64,000 nucleotides of DNA from Spirochaetales bacterium (lineage in GTDB: Bacteria; Spirochaetota; Spirochaetia; UBA9216). Both the position numbers and the translations under genes were made by a program. Shown here one piece after another: positions 1 through 10,290 of the stretch (within the stretch, counting starts at the first letter, position 1; each line of letters opens with the position of its first letter). The DNA lies in contig JAEKNX010000003.1 in the NCBI GenBank assembly GCA_016839055.1, positions 248,001 through 312,000 on the forward strand. The letters run 5' to 3'. The notes beneath the pieces were generated by a model. That model ran no database searches. It had not been told where the DNA came from and worked only from the letters and a program-made list of their open reading frames with translations.

Positions 1-3000
1 CATTCACACTTGCAACTGTTGTATTAAGCGTCATGGCACCTGATGCATCTGCAGTGAGGATATCGGCACTTATCTTTCCGGCAGCGTCGGTTATCGCCAC
101 TCCGGAAACAAGAGTAACATCATTAACTGCCCCGGCATTAATTATCCCGGCGGTTATCCCCCCGCCAACGCTTGTTATAGTTATATCGTTGCTGTCATCA
201 TCTGTTGCAGAGGAATCCACATTCGTCGCTATGACGGCTCCGGCTGCTGTTGTCACTGTTATTGCCCCGTTTGATGTATCTATATCTGTAAGGTTAATAC
301 CGTTTGTCTCTGTTACTGTTAGATCCGCGGCGTTTGTAAGGTGCGCTGTAAGGGTTGCAACGGAGGTTGTAAGTGTAGTATTCCCGCCGGCTGCTCCGGA
401 ATTAAAAAACAGATCGCCGGAAGCAAAACCGATATTTCTTGGAGTACCGCCGGAATCAACAACATCAGCTACACCGGTCATTCTAAGATCGCCCCCCGTG
501 GTAATAGTATTGGGAAGCGTCAATGTTCCCCCTGATTTAAGGCAGAGACTGTCATTGCCTAAAAGGGCTACTGCTCCTGCAGCTCCCATATTGAGACTCC
601 CGGTTGCCTCAATTATTGCCTCCCCCTGATTACCTCCCGCGATATCCAGGGCTCCCGCTCCAAGTGCCAGCGCGCCGTTCTGGTAGAGATATATCTCTCC
701 AACAGCTGAGGTGCTTACATTTTTTACTGTCCCCGATATGTTCACCTCAACAGCATCACCGGTTTCGGCAGCGAAACCGGTGATATCACCGATATTTACC
801 TGAGCACTCAGGTCAAGATCAACGGCGGTGATATTCAGCCCAGGTCCGATAGCGGTAATACTTCCCGCATCGGCGCTTAAATTTGCCTCATTGTCGGCTG
901 TAACTGAACCGAGAACGATATTTCCAGGGTTCACAGTAAGTGTAACATCATGGGTCTCATCGCCTCCGGCGTCACCAGAGGTAACTGTTGTCACAGTCAT
1001 AGTATTGCCGCTTAGAACCTCAATTGCGCCGTCGGTGGTTGTTACGCTGGTCAGAGTTACCGCTCCGGTTTCATTCAGGGCAATATCGCCGTCAAGGGTG
1101 CTGTTGGCAATAATTGTTTCAGAAGTTGTGCCAATCCTGTTCGCCCCGCCGATGACACCAATATTATCCCGGGCAGTAAGGCTGAGAGCCTGCGTGGTTA
1201 TCGTGCTGTCGCCATCTGCGTCGATTATTGCTCCAAGGGTCCCCTGGAGAATTACATCACTTGCCGTTCCGCCGGTAGTAATTGTATCAATTTCGATATC
1301 TCCCGCGGAGGCGGTTACGGTAATATCATTTGCTTCGAGATCGGTGCTTGAAACTATGGAAGTTATTACAGTTGCACCTCCGGTTGTTATATCGACATCT
1401 CCATTGGCGGCGATTACATTCTGGATATTCACAGCGTCAGTCTCGGCGATATCGATTAACCCCGCGGCGGTAGTCTGAATATTGAGATTATCAACTGTTG
1501 TATCCACAGTTATCGCCCCGGCAGCCGTAAGACTCAATGTCGTCGCTAAAACATCGGCAAGGCCGTCTGCGTCGGTAACCGCACCTCCGCTGACAAGTGT
1601 TACATTTCCGGTACCGGCATCTACAAAACCAATGGGCATTGCACCGGTAGTTGTAACATAGACATCACCGTTCCCGCCGCTGCTGTCGGCATCAAAGCGG
1701 GTGACATCCACCGTTATTTCAATATCTCCTGCCGCCGCGGCGCCTATGCCGGACGGGCCGGTTATTGAAATAATGTTGCCGTAAATATTCGCTGTCTCGG
1801 CAGCGGAACTATCAGTAACTGCTCCGATATTATCGGATAGCCCCCCGACCGAACCGGCGTAGTCCGCCTCTATTGTTACATTGCCGACAGCCCCCGCAGA
1901 ATCGCCGTCAGCGCTCACAAAGGCTAGTGAAATATCCTCCGGAGCCCGGAGGGTCACATTGCCATCATCCGATAGAACAGAGTATGTATCTGCCACAATA
2001 ATTGCGCCCGCGGCATTCCCGTTAAGCAGCCCGCCGCCCTGGTTGTAATCGGTACCGGCGCTAATTAGAACCGTTCCCGTTCCTGAGGCGCTCACATCTT
2101 CCGATATGGCGACAGTATCGCCAGCATAGAGGAACACTGCGCCGTTTCCTCCAACTGCGCTGACAGTACCGCCGGGAAGATTCCCAACCCATAAATTATT
2201 ACCAACAGCGGAACCGTCTGCGGCAAGAATAATATCACCCCCGCCGGTATTTGAAACCTCATCTGCAAGCCGCAGGAATCCCTGAGCGTAGATATCAATA
2301 TCATCACCGGCTGCTCCTGCTGTTATCTGCACTCCGGCAAGTCCTGCTATCGATTCAACTCTCAGATCTGTATTATTACCGATTCTGATATCACCTGTTG
2401 CCGTCTGCAATGCTGCGGAATCGACAGCCGTATTAATCCTATTCAGATTGCCAATTCCTGCCGTAGTGACAATTCTGAGCTCATCCGCCGTGATTAAAGA
2501 GTCTGTATCGGGATCTTCGACCTCCTGACCGCCAACTGTATCTGTAAAAATATCTACATCACCGATACCTGCCGCAGAAACTGTGTCAATGTCAATATTA
2601 CCTACTGTAGCTCTGATAGTAATATCGTTTGAATCAAGATTTGTAAGTGTCGCTACATCTACCGCATCGATTGAATTTCCTGCGATGATATTTATCTGCC
2701 CGTTAGCGGCATCAATATCAGAAAGAACGACAGCATTAGTCTCTCTGATAAAGATGTCTCCGGCATTTGTACTCGAAAGATTCAAAGAAGCAACTGTAGT
2801 ATTAATTCTGTTAACAGCGCCTGTACCGATATCACCGCGAGCGGTGATGTCAAGCAAGTCGCAACTTATCGTGCTGTCAGCATCAGCATCAATTACAGCC
2901 TGTCCTGCAACAGTATTTGCAGTCAATGTCACATCAGCATCTGGGACAGCTCCGGTTGTAGTGATTATATCCACTTCTATATTGCCGGCAGTTGTGGAAA

Positions 3001-6000
3001 TAGTAATGTCATTGTCATCTGCATCGGTTCCGGTTGCCACATCGGTAATAGTCACAGCGCCAGCGGCATTAATAATAATTGAACCGTCGGCGACATCAAG
3101 AGAAACAAGATCTATTCCACCAGCTTCATTAACCGTCAGATTATTGCCGGCCCCGGTTATAGCTGCTGTCAAAGTGTCAATACTTGTCGTTAGGCTCTCC
3201 CCTGTCCCAGAACTAAACACGAGATTGCCCGCGGTCCAGAGATTATTGTTCAGAGCAGTATCTCCGGCATCAAGTACATCCTGCCCGGCGGTGGCTGCCT
3301 CGATTCTTATTGTTCCGCCGCCTACATTGATAGGCGCATCAGGTACCGTGACATTCCCGCCGGATGAGACGAGCCCAAAGCTGTCTCCTGCCGTCAGCGT
3401 CCAGATACCAATTCTTAGATCATCATCGGTCGTAACCAGAACATCACCTGCCGCACCCGCTCCCGGTGCCATATCAACCTCTAAGGAGTTTACGCCTGAG
3501 GTAGTACTGGCGATTGCTATGTCTGTTGCATTTCCTGTCAGAACCAGATCACGAATATCCACTTCTATCGCATTGGTCGGAGCAGCCAGGACATTCCCTC
3601 CGAGCACACCGATAGTAGTTGCGGCACTCAAGGTCACATCAGACGCGGCGTTTGTTGCGACAATATCAATAGCAGCAGCATCCGCTGTGTCCAGGATGGC
3701 GCCACTGACGGAGGTCACACTTACCGCCGTTATCGCCGCTGAAGTTGTTACAAGACGCCCCAGGATAATATCTTCATCTGCGTCGAGACTAATGTCTCCA
3801 GAGCCGGAGCTTATTACAGTGCCGTCGACCATTGTAAGTGCACCGCTGTTAAGCCCGCCGTTATCTGCGTCAGCGGTTACCGAAACATCACCGCTGGCAC
3901 TTGTGATATCTCCGTCAGCAGCGAAGATTACATCATTATCCGCTGTCAGGGTAATATTTCCCGCCGCGGTTGAGATTCCGTCGTTCAGATTAATGTCCGC
4001 AGCAACTCCATTTGCATCGAGAGTTACAGTTCCTGTAAGCAGGGTGCTTATAACATTAGCCGGAGCACCTCCGGAGTCTGCCGTTATGGAGCCCCCGGCT
4101 GTGATGCTGATATTGCCCGTCGTCGACTGCGTCACCTGGGCAATGCTGAGTGCCCCGGTTTCACTGATTTCAATATTACCGGAGGTGTCATTGATTGCGT
4201 TGATTTCGGTGATGGTTGTTTCCAATGAATTTCCGTTGCCGATACCGGTTTCAGCTTTAAGGGTTACAAGTGCAAGTGCCCCGGTGGCCTGAATATCCTG
4301 ATGAGTATCACCATTATCGGTTATTGCGCCGTTCGTACTGGTTATGCTTACTGCCGCGGCCGTATTATTTACGGTTTGTATACTTGATAACGCAATATCT
4401 CCGTCCGCATTTATTGTGACGGTTCCGGCTCCGGCATTTATTATTATACCGTCAGCCATCGAGACAACTCCAACTGTCCCGCCTCCGGCAGCATCGGCAG
4501 TAAAGGTAATATTTCCTCCGCTGCTTGAAATATCTCCGTCGATCGTAGTTAATAGAATATCATCCTGAGCAGTAATGGAGATTGTTCCCCCTCCAGTTGA
4601 TGTTATTCTGCCGAGAATGTCGATATCAGTACCGACGGCCGCAGCCGCAGATGGCCCGAGGGTTATATTACCCGCAGCCTGAATCTGATTAGCCGCTCCA
4701 TTATTATCAACCTGAACACTCTCAGTGGTATTTCCTGCTCCGCCGTCATTAAATAAATCTGCACCGCTAATACTTACATGCCTGAACGAATCAACCTGAC
4801 CTGCTGCCTCTATCCTGACACCGCCGGATCCGTCAGCATCGCTGTCGGCATTCAGGATTATATCCGCAGCAGCGGCAGTTGTCTGTAGCAGGGCCCGAAT
4901 TAGAATATCCTGGTCTGCAGTTAAGGTAATTGTCTGTGCGCTCGCGGTAGCTATCGCAATTATTGTATCCGGAGAACTGCCTGTAATGGATATGTTTCCT
5001 CCGCCGAGGACAGGGGCTACATTCAGGGCCACTCCTGATGCTGAAAGAGCTCCGCCTACCCCCGGTGTTGTATTGATGACGGCATTAACCGTCAGAGCTT
5101 CGGCTGAGGTTATTGTTACATCGCTTCCGCCGCTTGTAACTGCTCCGGCAATATCAAGTGTACCGCCTACACCAGTCTGGTCGAAAGTGATATTGGCGCC
5201 GGCAGTTGTCAGACTGTTTACAGTAACGGCGGCCGTATGATCATTATCGATATTTATTACAGCAGCTCCTGTGTTATCGGCGGTTATAGTAGCGACACCC
5301 GACAATTCAATAGCGTTAGTGTTGCCGATTCCGGTTGCCGCATCGAAGTCCACTATGTTCGCCGTAATATCAGGAGTTCCTGCTCCGTCGTCATTTATGC
5401 TGCCGACAGAGTTAATAGTCACCTGATCTCCGGCGGCGGTCAGAGTGCCAACAATGATATTGCCGGCTGTTGTTGTATCAAGCAAGATATTATTTGCTCC
5501 GCCGGCCGTGATTGTTGTTGCAGTCATATTCCCATTGTCAGAGCTTATATCTATCTGTCCATCTACTGTAATTGCTGATGTGACGGTAAGAGAACCTCCT
5601 CCTGATGAGTCAATTGTAATATTCGAGCCTGCACCTGTGGTCGATATGCTGGAAAGTGTAGCAAACGCAGCCGTTGATACATTTAAAACAATTGAAGCCG
5701 CGGCAGCTGTAGTGTCAGCATCAATGGCAGCAGCAGCCTCAAGCTCAAGAGGCTGGGTTTCCCCGATACCGTCTGCTGCATCCAAATTAATATTTGATGC
5801 GATAATATCAAGAACTGCATCTACCTGGGCATCATCAATATTGCCGGCAGAATTAATTATGGCATCACCTGCACCTGCATCAATAGAACCTATTTCAATA
5901 TCTCCGGCAGTGTTAACAGTCAGATCGCCGCCGTTTGTATCAATAGTTGCAAGGGTTAGATTACCAAGGCCGTCTAAAAAAACATTCCCCGCACCGGTAT

Positions 6001-9000
6001 TTGCAATGTTAATATCATCCTGATTTGAAAGAAACTGTATACTATTTGCGGCAGTGCCGATTACATCTGCACTTATCAGCGTAATTGTTCCGGTAGTGCT
6101 CAGCTCGGCAAAAGCATTGTCCGCCTGGGCGGAGGAAATATCACCGGTTCCGGCTCGCAGCAATATACTCCCCGTACCACCGGTTGCAAAAGCAGTTCCG
6201 GCCCCGGCATCGTCAAGAACAATTCCTCCGCCGCCGACAATACTGTTTATTTCAATTGCCGCCGCCGCCACCGGGGAAGTTACCGTCTGAAGCGTAATCA
6301 GCCCGCTCTGAGAGAGGAATTCTCCGATTCTTATAGTTCCGGCACCTGTAACATTCACGATATCTGCATCCGAAAGCTGATAGGCACCAGCACCACCGCC
6401 TATTCCCATGGCTGTAGCAGCCGTAGTCGTGTAAAAGTTAAGATCCACTCCGGCAGAAATAACTCCAGAGAGGACAATATCATTTGATCTGATAGTTATG
6501 CTTCCGGTAGCAGCCGCGGCTGCAACATTAACAGAGTTTGCGTCGGTGACCGTTATTGTTGTCAGGGTTCCGCCGCTGAAAAAGCTTACCGCGCCGGTAA
6601 AATCATTAGTTATCCGGTCAAGAATGACTGTAGTCGTGTTCGGAGCAGTAAAACTTGAGGCGCCGTTAAAATCAAGATCGCCTGAATCTGTAATGTTTCC
6701 GCCGGCAGTTATATTACAAATTCCGGCAACAGTTGACGTACCCAAATCCAGGGCACCTGAGTTGACAATTGTAACATCATTCCCCCCGGAAATTACGGCG
6801 GAGACGACATCATTAACAGCTGAGTTCAGGTCTATATCACTACCTGCGCCGGATGTCACAGTGAGAACCTCACCGGTTACCCCGGCTCCGCTGTCCGATA
6901 CTGACCCGGCCGAGCTTAGCGTGACATCATTCGCCTGCCCGGCGCCACCGAGCACCTGGACAACGTCGATGTTGCCGGCGGTTGTAGTCAGCGTTATATC
7001 ATTAGCTTCGTTATTCGTGTTTGAGCTGTCAACGAGGGTGGCGGTTATCACTCCGCCGGCGGTTACTGTTATCGCGCCGTCAAAGGTATCTACCGCGGTT
7101 AAAGTCAGCGCTCCTGCTCCCCGGAGGTTCAAAGAACCAGCTAAAGTTGAGCTTGCATCGACATTACTTCCGGCTGCCAGATCAAGATAATCATCTACGA
7201 CGGCACCCCCGCCTGCGTCGATATTGCCCCAGGTAGTCATCGTTATAAGACCGCCTGCTGTTATATCTACATTTGTATCATCTGCCGTATCCTGAATATC
7301 ACCTGTACATGTGAGTGTTACAACATCGGCTGCAGTTATCGAGCCCACTAAAATAGAAAAACCCAGCCCGACTGCCGTAATAGAAACACTGTCTCCGGCG
7401 CCACCACCTGCACTTACATTGGTGACTGTAGTCTGCCCAGCTGTATTCACAGTTATTGCACCGTTATTCGTTGTAATGTTTGTCAGTGTTACAGCATTGG
7501 CCTCATCAATGCTGATGTTTCCGGCTCCGCTGGTTACTGCGGTTATACTCGCAGCGGCTGTATCAAGCGCCATGGCCCCCGCCGAACTTGCGTTTAGGGC
7601 ATTGCAGATAAATCCTGCACCTAAATTGGAAATGTTACCTGTTGACGCAACAGTTATATCACCCCCGACTGTCGCGGTTATCGTTCCGACGAGGAGGTTT
7701 CCAATTGAATCGATGTAAATATCGCTGCCATCTGCGGCAGCTGCATTAAAGGACGTTACTGCCGTCACATCAAGATGTGTGCCGACCTGGCCTATTCCGT
7801 TGGTATTTACTGTAAAGGCAAGCGTATTCCCGCTCACATCCGCAATCCCGTCGTCAGCGGCGCTTCTAAGCCAGGAACCGGTCGTTATCGATACATCGCC
7901 GTTTGCGGCAGTTACTGCAGTCACAGTCAATGAATTAAGCTCATCGATCACAATATTTCCTGCTGCTGATGTTGCAGCATCTATGCTTCCAACATCGGTA
8001 TCGAGTATCATTCCGCTTACAGCATCGGCGGTCAGGACATCACCTGTTATCCCCGCTCCGCTGTCGGTTATATCCACAGCTGAGGTCAGGGTGACATCAT
8101 TCGCCACACCGCCTGAGACCTGCCCCACATCAATGCTGCCGACTGTAGTTGTTAGACTTATACTGTTAGTACCATCATCGGTGTTTGAGCTGTCTACAAG
8201 TGTTGCAGTCATTGCGCCGCCCGCGGTTATCGTTATAGCGCCGTCAATGGTGTCAATATTTGTAAGCGTCACAGAATCAGCTTCATCTATATAGATGTCC
8301 CCGGAACCCGTGGTAGATGCGGTAATACTTGCAACATCTGTATTAAGCTCTGCATTAACTGCCGCGCCGCCTATTCCCGTTCCAGCTGTGAGGGTCAAGA
8401 TTGATGCGCTGCCAACGTCTCCAATCAAGGCTGAATTATCCGCCTCAGTGATGGTGCTTCCGGTTGCCGTTAGACTTATGGCCCGATCCCCGGTGGACTT
8501 AATCTCATCGACGGTAATACCGCCTGCGGCCGAAGAAGCTGTTATTGTACCGTTCACAGTCTGCAGGAGAGAATCTGCATCCATGACAATAGCATTCGAA
8601 GCAGTGAGGGTTATTGTACCGGCACCTGCAGAAGCAATAGTACCATTCACATTCAGCGCTCCGGCACCGGTTGTATCAACCGTGATATTACCGCCGGCAC
8701 TCGCGGCTGTTATTCCATTACTTAAGGTGAAAATCCCGCCGCTGTTTACATCTAATGTAGTTGTTGCAGTAATGTTTCCGCCAAGGGTAACACTCGTCGT
8801 CGCATCCTGAATATCAAGAGAGTTTACCGTAAGCGCGGCATACGACTGAATATTTCCATCGGTCACCGTCATATCTCCGCCGCCGGTCAAGGCTCCCGAT
8901 ATTGTAATGTTTCCGGCAGCCCCTCCGTCGAGGCCAAGATCATTTCCTACGGTCGCAATAGTGGAACTGAATAAAATATTCCCACCTCCGCTGTCAAGTG

Positions 9001-9946
9001 CAACATTGGAAGTAAGGTTAACCGCATTATTAAAAATTATATCCCCGCCGGTGGTAGTCAGCCCGAGGCCTATCCCAACCGGATTTCCGGTAAAGGTTAT
9101 ATCTCCGGCTCCGGCGTTGAAGGTTCCGGTACCGGATAGATCTCCGGCAATGGTCATAATACTGTTGGTTGTAAGAAAAGCACCTGCGCCTATTAACAGA
9201 TCATTAAAAATCGCGGCATCCTGAGGCTGCAGGTCTGTTCCCCCGGCAGAGACCTGTACATTGCCGAGATCCTCTCCGGTGGAGGTAAGAGTCTGCGGGG
9301 CGCCGGCATTAAAGATAACGGTTCCCGTTCCTTTACTATAATCACCAGGAAAAGTTGTATTCCCACCGATGGTCAGATTCCCATTACCGCTGAAATCTAG
9401 GGTACCGGCGACGGTGAGGGCATCACCTACGGTAATATTAAAAGTATCCGCATCGAAAGTCCCCGTAGAAACCCCTAGATCCCCGCTGATATCAAGATCA
9501 TTGGTTGCAACCGTAATGCTCCCGGCTGTGGGGTCTATTGTCAGACTGCCGATCTGAAGTGAGGCGTTTATAACGCTTCCCGCTTTGGTCATTACCAGCC
9601 CTATTGCAGTATCAAAACTCCCACCGGTGATAGTAACATTTCCATTTTCTACTCCCCCTCCGGAAACAGTTATCTTTTTAATGGGGAGACCGCCGCTATC
9701 CAGGATGTTTCCGGCTAAAAACTCAAGTTCGCCTACATCGGGATCGAAATTATTTAGGTCTACGGTTCGACCGGCTCGATTAATAGTAGCTTTATCACCC
9801 GCTCCGGGTACAGCAGCCGGTGTCCAGTTGCCGGGGACATTCCAATCTCCGTCAGCGTCATTCCAGGTATAATCCACCGCAAAAAGAGGCAATCCCGATA
9901 AGAGTAGTATTATGAATATGAGTAAGACTTTTCCTCTACCGCTCAA
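1..9946 (-). CDS. Giant secreted beta-helical adhesin-like protein, N-terminal part (runs off left edge)
   Basis: The minus strand is open from a TTG start at 9944-9946 to the window edge: 3,315 codons and no stop. GGAGG lies 7 bases before the TTG, and the start is followed by a signal peptide (LIFIILLLSGLPLFA, about residues 10-24). The mature protein opens with YTWNDADGDW and a W..P.NW.P...P..GD pattern, as in many autotransporter and adhesin passenger regions. The rest is a very long run of short Gly/Thr/Ala/Asp/Ile strand-turn units (for example ITITAGG, GNITVDTTG) with hardly any Cys, Trp or Lys. That is what a filamentous-haemagglutinin-type right-handed beta-helix looks like. Long-period repeats are visible: the segment at about 8000-8280 resembles that at about 6850-7130 (both contain TATLVDSSNT and a DSGAGxTG unit). 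The family, the ligand and the secretion route cannot be told, because the C-terminus is outside the window. Plus-strand open frames here are shadows. Confidence 0.85.
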   Translation of the reverse strand, partial: MSGRGKVLLIFIILLLSGLPLFAVDYTWNDADGDWNVPGNWTPAAVPGAGDKATINRAGRTVDLNNFDPDVGELEFLAGNILDSGGLPIKKITVSGGGVENGNVTITGGSFDTAIGLVMTKAGSVINASLQIGSLTIDPTAGSITVATNDLDISGDLGVSTGTFDADTFNITVGDALTVAGTLDFSGNGNLTIGGNTTFPGDYSKGTGTVIFNAGAPQTLTSTGEDLGNVQVSAGGTDLQPQDAAIFNDLLIGAGAFLTTNSIMTIAGDLSGTGTFNAGAGDITFTGNPVGIGLGLTTTGGDIIFNNAVNLTSNVALDSGGGNILFSSTIATVGNDLGLDGGAAGNITISGALTGGGDMTVTDGNIQSYAALTVNSLDIQDATTSVTLGGNITATTTLDVNSGGIFTLSNGITAASAGGNITVDTTGAGALNVNGTIASAGAGTITLTASNAIVMDADSLLQTVNGTITASSAAGGITVDEIKSTGDRAISLTATGSTITEADNSALIGDVGSASILTLTAGTGIGGAAVNAELNTDVASITASTTGSGDIYIDEADSVTLTNIDTIDGAITITAGGAMTATLVDSSNTDDGTNSISLTTTVGSIDVGQVSGGVANDVTLTSAVDITDSGAGITGDVLTADAVSGMILDTDVGSIDAATSAAGNIVIDELNSLTVTAVTAANGDVSITTGSWLRSAADDGIADVSGNTLAFTVNTNGIGQVGTHLDVTAVTSFNAAAADGSDIYIDSIGNLLVGTITATVGGDITVASTGNISNLGAGFICNALNASSAGAMALDTAAASITAVTSGAGNISIDEANAVTLTNITTNNGAITVNTAGQTTVTNVSAGGGAGDSVSITAVGLGFSILVGSITAADVVTLTCTGDIQDTADDTNVDITAGGLITMTTWGNIDAGGGAVVDDYLDLAAGSNVDASSTLAGSLNLRGAGALTLTAVDTFDGAITVTAGGVITATLVDSSNTNNEANDITLTTTAGNIDVVQVLGGAGQANDVTLSSAGSVSDSGAGVTGEVLTVTSGAGSDIDLNSAVNDVVSAVISGGNDVTIVNSGALDLGTSTVAGICNITAGGNITDSGDLDFNGASSFTAPNTTTVILDRITNDFTGAVSFFSGGTLTTITVTDANSVNVAAAAATGSITIRSNDIVLSGVISAGVDLNFYTTTAATAMGIGGGAGAYQLSDADIVNVTGAGTIRIGEFLSQSGLITLQTVTSPVAAAAIEINSIVGGGGIVLDDAGAGTAFATGGTGSILLRAGTGDISSAQADNAFAELSTTGTITLISADVIGTAANSIQFLSNQDDINIANTGAGNVFLDGLGNLTLATIDTNGGDLTVNTAGDIEIGSIDAGAGDAIINSAGNIDDAQVDAVLDIIASNINLDAADGIGETQPLELEAAAAIDADTTAAAASIVLNVSTAAFATLSSISTTGAGSNITIDSSGGGSLTVTSAITVDGQIDISSDNGNMTATTITAGGANNILLDTTTAGNIIVGTLTAAGDQVTINSVGSINDDGAGTPDITANIVDFDAATGIGNTNAIELSGVATITADNTGAAVINIDNDHTAAVTVNSLTTAGANITFDQTGVGGTLDIAGAVTSGGSDVTITSAEALTVNAVINTTPGVGGALSASGVALNVAPVLGGGNISITGSSPDTIIAIATASAQTITLTADQDILIRALLQTTAAAADIILNADSDADGSGGVRIEAAGQVDSFRHVSISGADLFNDGGAGNTTESVQVDNNGAANQIQAAGNITLGPSAAAAVGTDIDILGRITSTGGGTISITAQDDILLTTIDGDISSSGGNITFTADAAGGGTVGVVSMADGIIINAGAGTVTINADGDIALSSIQTVNNTAAAVSITSTNGAITDNGDTHQDIQATGALALVTLKAETGIGNGNSLETTITEINAINDTSGNIEISETGALSIAQVTQSTTGNISITAGGSITADSGGAPANVISTLLTGTVTLDANGVAADINLNDGISTAAGNITLTADNDVIFAADGDITSASGDVSVTADADNGGLNSGALTMVDGTVISSGSGDISLDADEDIILGRLVTTSAAITAVSVTSVSGAILDTADAAAIDIVATNAASDVTLSAATTIGVLGGNVLAAPTNAIEVDIRDLVLTGNATDIAIASTTSGVNSLEVDMAPGAGAAGDVLVTTDDDLRIGIWTLTAGDSFGLVSSGGNVTVPDAPINVGGGTIRIEAATAGQDVLDAGDTALNNNLWTAGNLVFSSGTGESLTTSIDTLTAAITGAGNNLTVNEAGGIDLVSLDVADGSIIINAAGAVTITDVATGTDADDNDITISTTAGNIEVDIITTTGAVPDADVTLTANTVAGQAVIDADADSTISCDLLDITARGDIGTGAVNRINTTVASLNLSSTNAGDIFIRETNAVVLSDIDAANGQINIIAGNSIDAVDVATLTNLDSNDITIRATVGNIDIDTVSAAGIGDVDIFTDTVGGQEVEDPDTDSLITADELRIVTTAGIGNLNRINTAVDSAALQTATGDIRIGNNTDLRVESIAGLAGVQITAGAAGDDIDIYAQGFLRLADEVSNTGGGDIILAADGSAVGNNLWVGNLPGGTVSAVGGNGAVFLYAGDTVAISEDVSASGTGTVLISAGTDYNQGGGLLNGNAAGAIIVADTYSVLSDDGNVTLRAPEDISLAFVSADGDSAGAVGNVTIEADYAGSVGGLSDNIGAVTDSSAAETANIYGNIISITGPSGIGAAAAGDIEITVDVTRFDADSSGGNGDVYVTTTGAMPIGFVDAGTGNVTLVSGGAVTDADGLADVLATTLSLTAAGAITVDTTVDNLNIQTTAAGLIDIAETDAVNIQNVIAANGDVDITTGGATVITSIVSSTDLEANDITVTASAGDIEIDTITTGGTASDVILQGTLGAIIDADGDSTITTQALSLTARDNIGVIGGANRIGTTSETIIANSTLDGDIALNETGAVTLTSVTTTDGAIEVLSGNTMTVTTVTSGDAGGDETHDVTLTVNPGNIVLGSVTADNEANLSADAGSITAIGPGLNITAVDLDLSAQVNIGDITGFAAETGDAVEVNISGTVKNVSTSAVGEIYLYQNGALALGAGALDIAGGNQGEAIIEATGSLNMGAAGAVALLGNDSLCLKSGGTLTLPNTITTGGDLRMTGVADVVDSGGTPRNIGFASGDLFFNSGAAGGNTTLTTSVATLTAHLTNAADLTVTETNGINLTDIDTSNGAITVTTAAGAVIATNVDSSATDDDSNDITITSVGGGITAGIINAGAVNDVTLVSGVAITDAAGKISADILTADASGAMTLNTTVASVN

Positions 9947-10290
9947 GAAACGACCTCCGGAACCTGATAAACTATTTGCTATTCATATTAATATATTTCA
10001 CAAACCCGGAGTTAACAACCCGAATTCTTATAATCGGATCAATATGGAGGAAAAGAGAACTCAGTTTCTGCAGAATTCATAAAAAAACAATATTTCTCTA
10101 AATATTATCTTATAATAATTGAAAGTCAGCACCTGCCACGCTAAATTTAAAGTACATTCCGGATAATGCTTATTTAAAGGCGGATGAATTCCGAAACCAC
10201 TTCCTGATTATTCCACCTGCTGCTCCGGTCTTACATCATATTCTGTTTTGCTGACAGTCAACATAAATTTCCGGGACTTTAGGAGGTTTT
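9947..10290. other. Divergent intergenic region between giant adhesin and lipoprotein pair
   Basis: This AT-rich 344-base gap separates two divergent genes, so it should hold both promoters. It contains the Shine-Dalgarno of each gene at its ends (GGAGG for the adhesin, AGGAGG for the lipoprotein). No coding frame, RNA gene or strong terminator was recognised. Confidence 0.6.
10119..10147 (+). promoter_or_regulatory. Candidate sigma-70 promoter for the lipoprotein pair
   Basis: TTGAAA at 10119-10124 is separated by exactly 17 bases from TAAATT at 10142-10147, about 145 bases before the lipoprotein start. The match is moderate and the surroundings are AT-rich, so this may be chance. Confidence 0.3.

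Noticed and set aside
33-9872. About two dozen plus-strand open frames (60-570 codons) over the left 10 kb
   Set aside because: They are Ala/Val/Ser/Pro-rich shadows of the Gly/Thr-rich minus-strand adhesin frame, which alone has a signal peptide, a ribosome-binding site and unbroken coding character.
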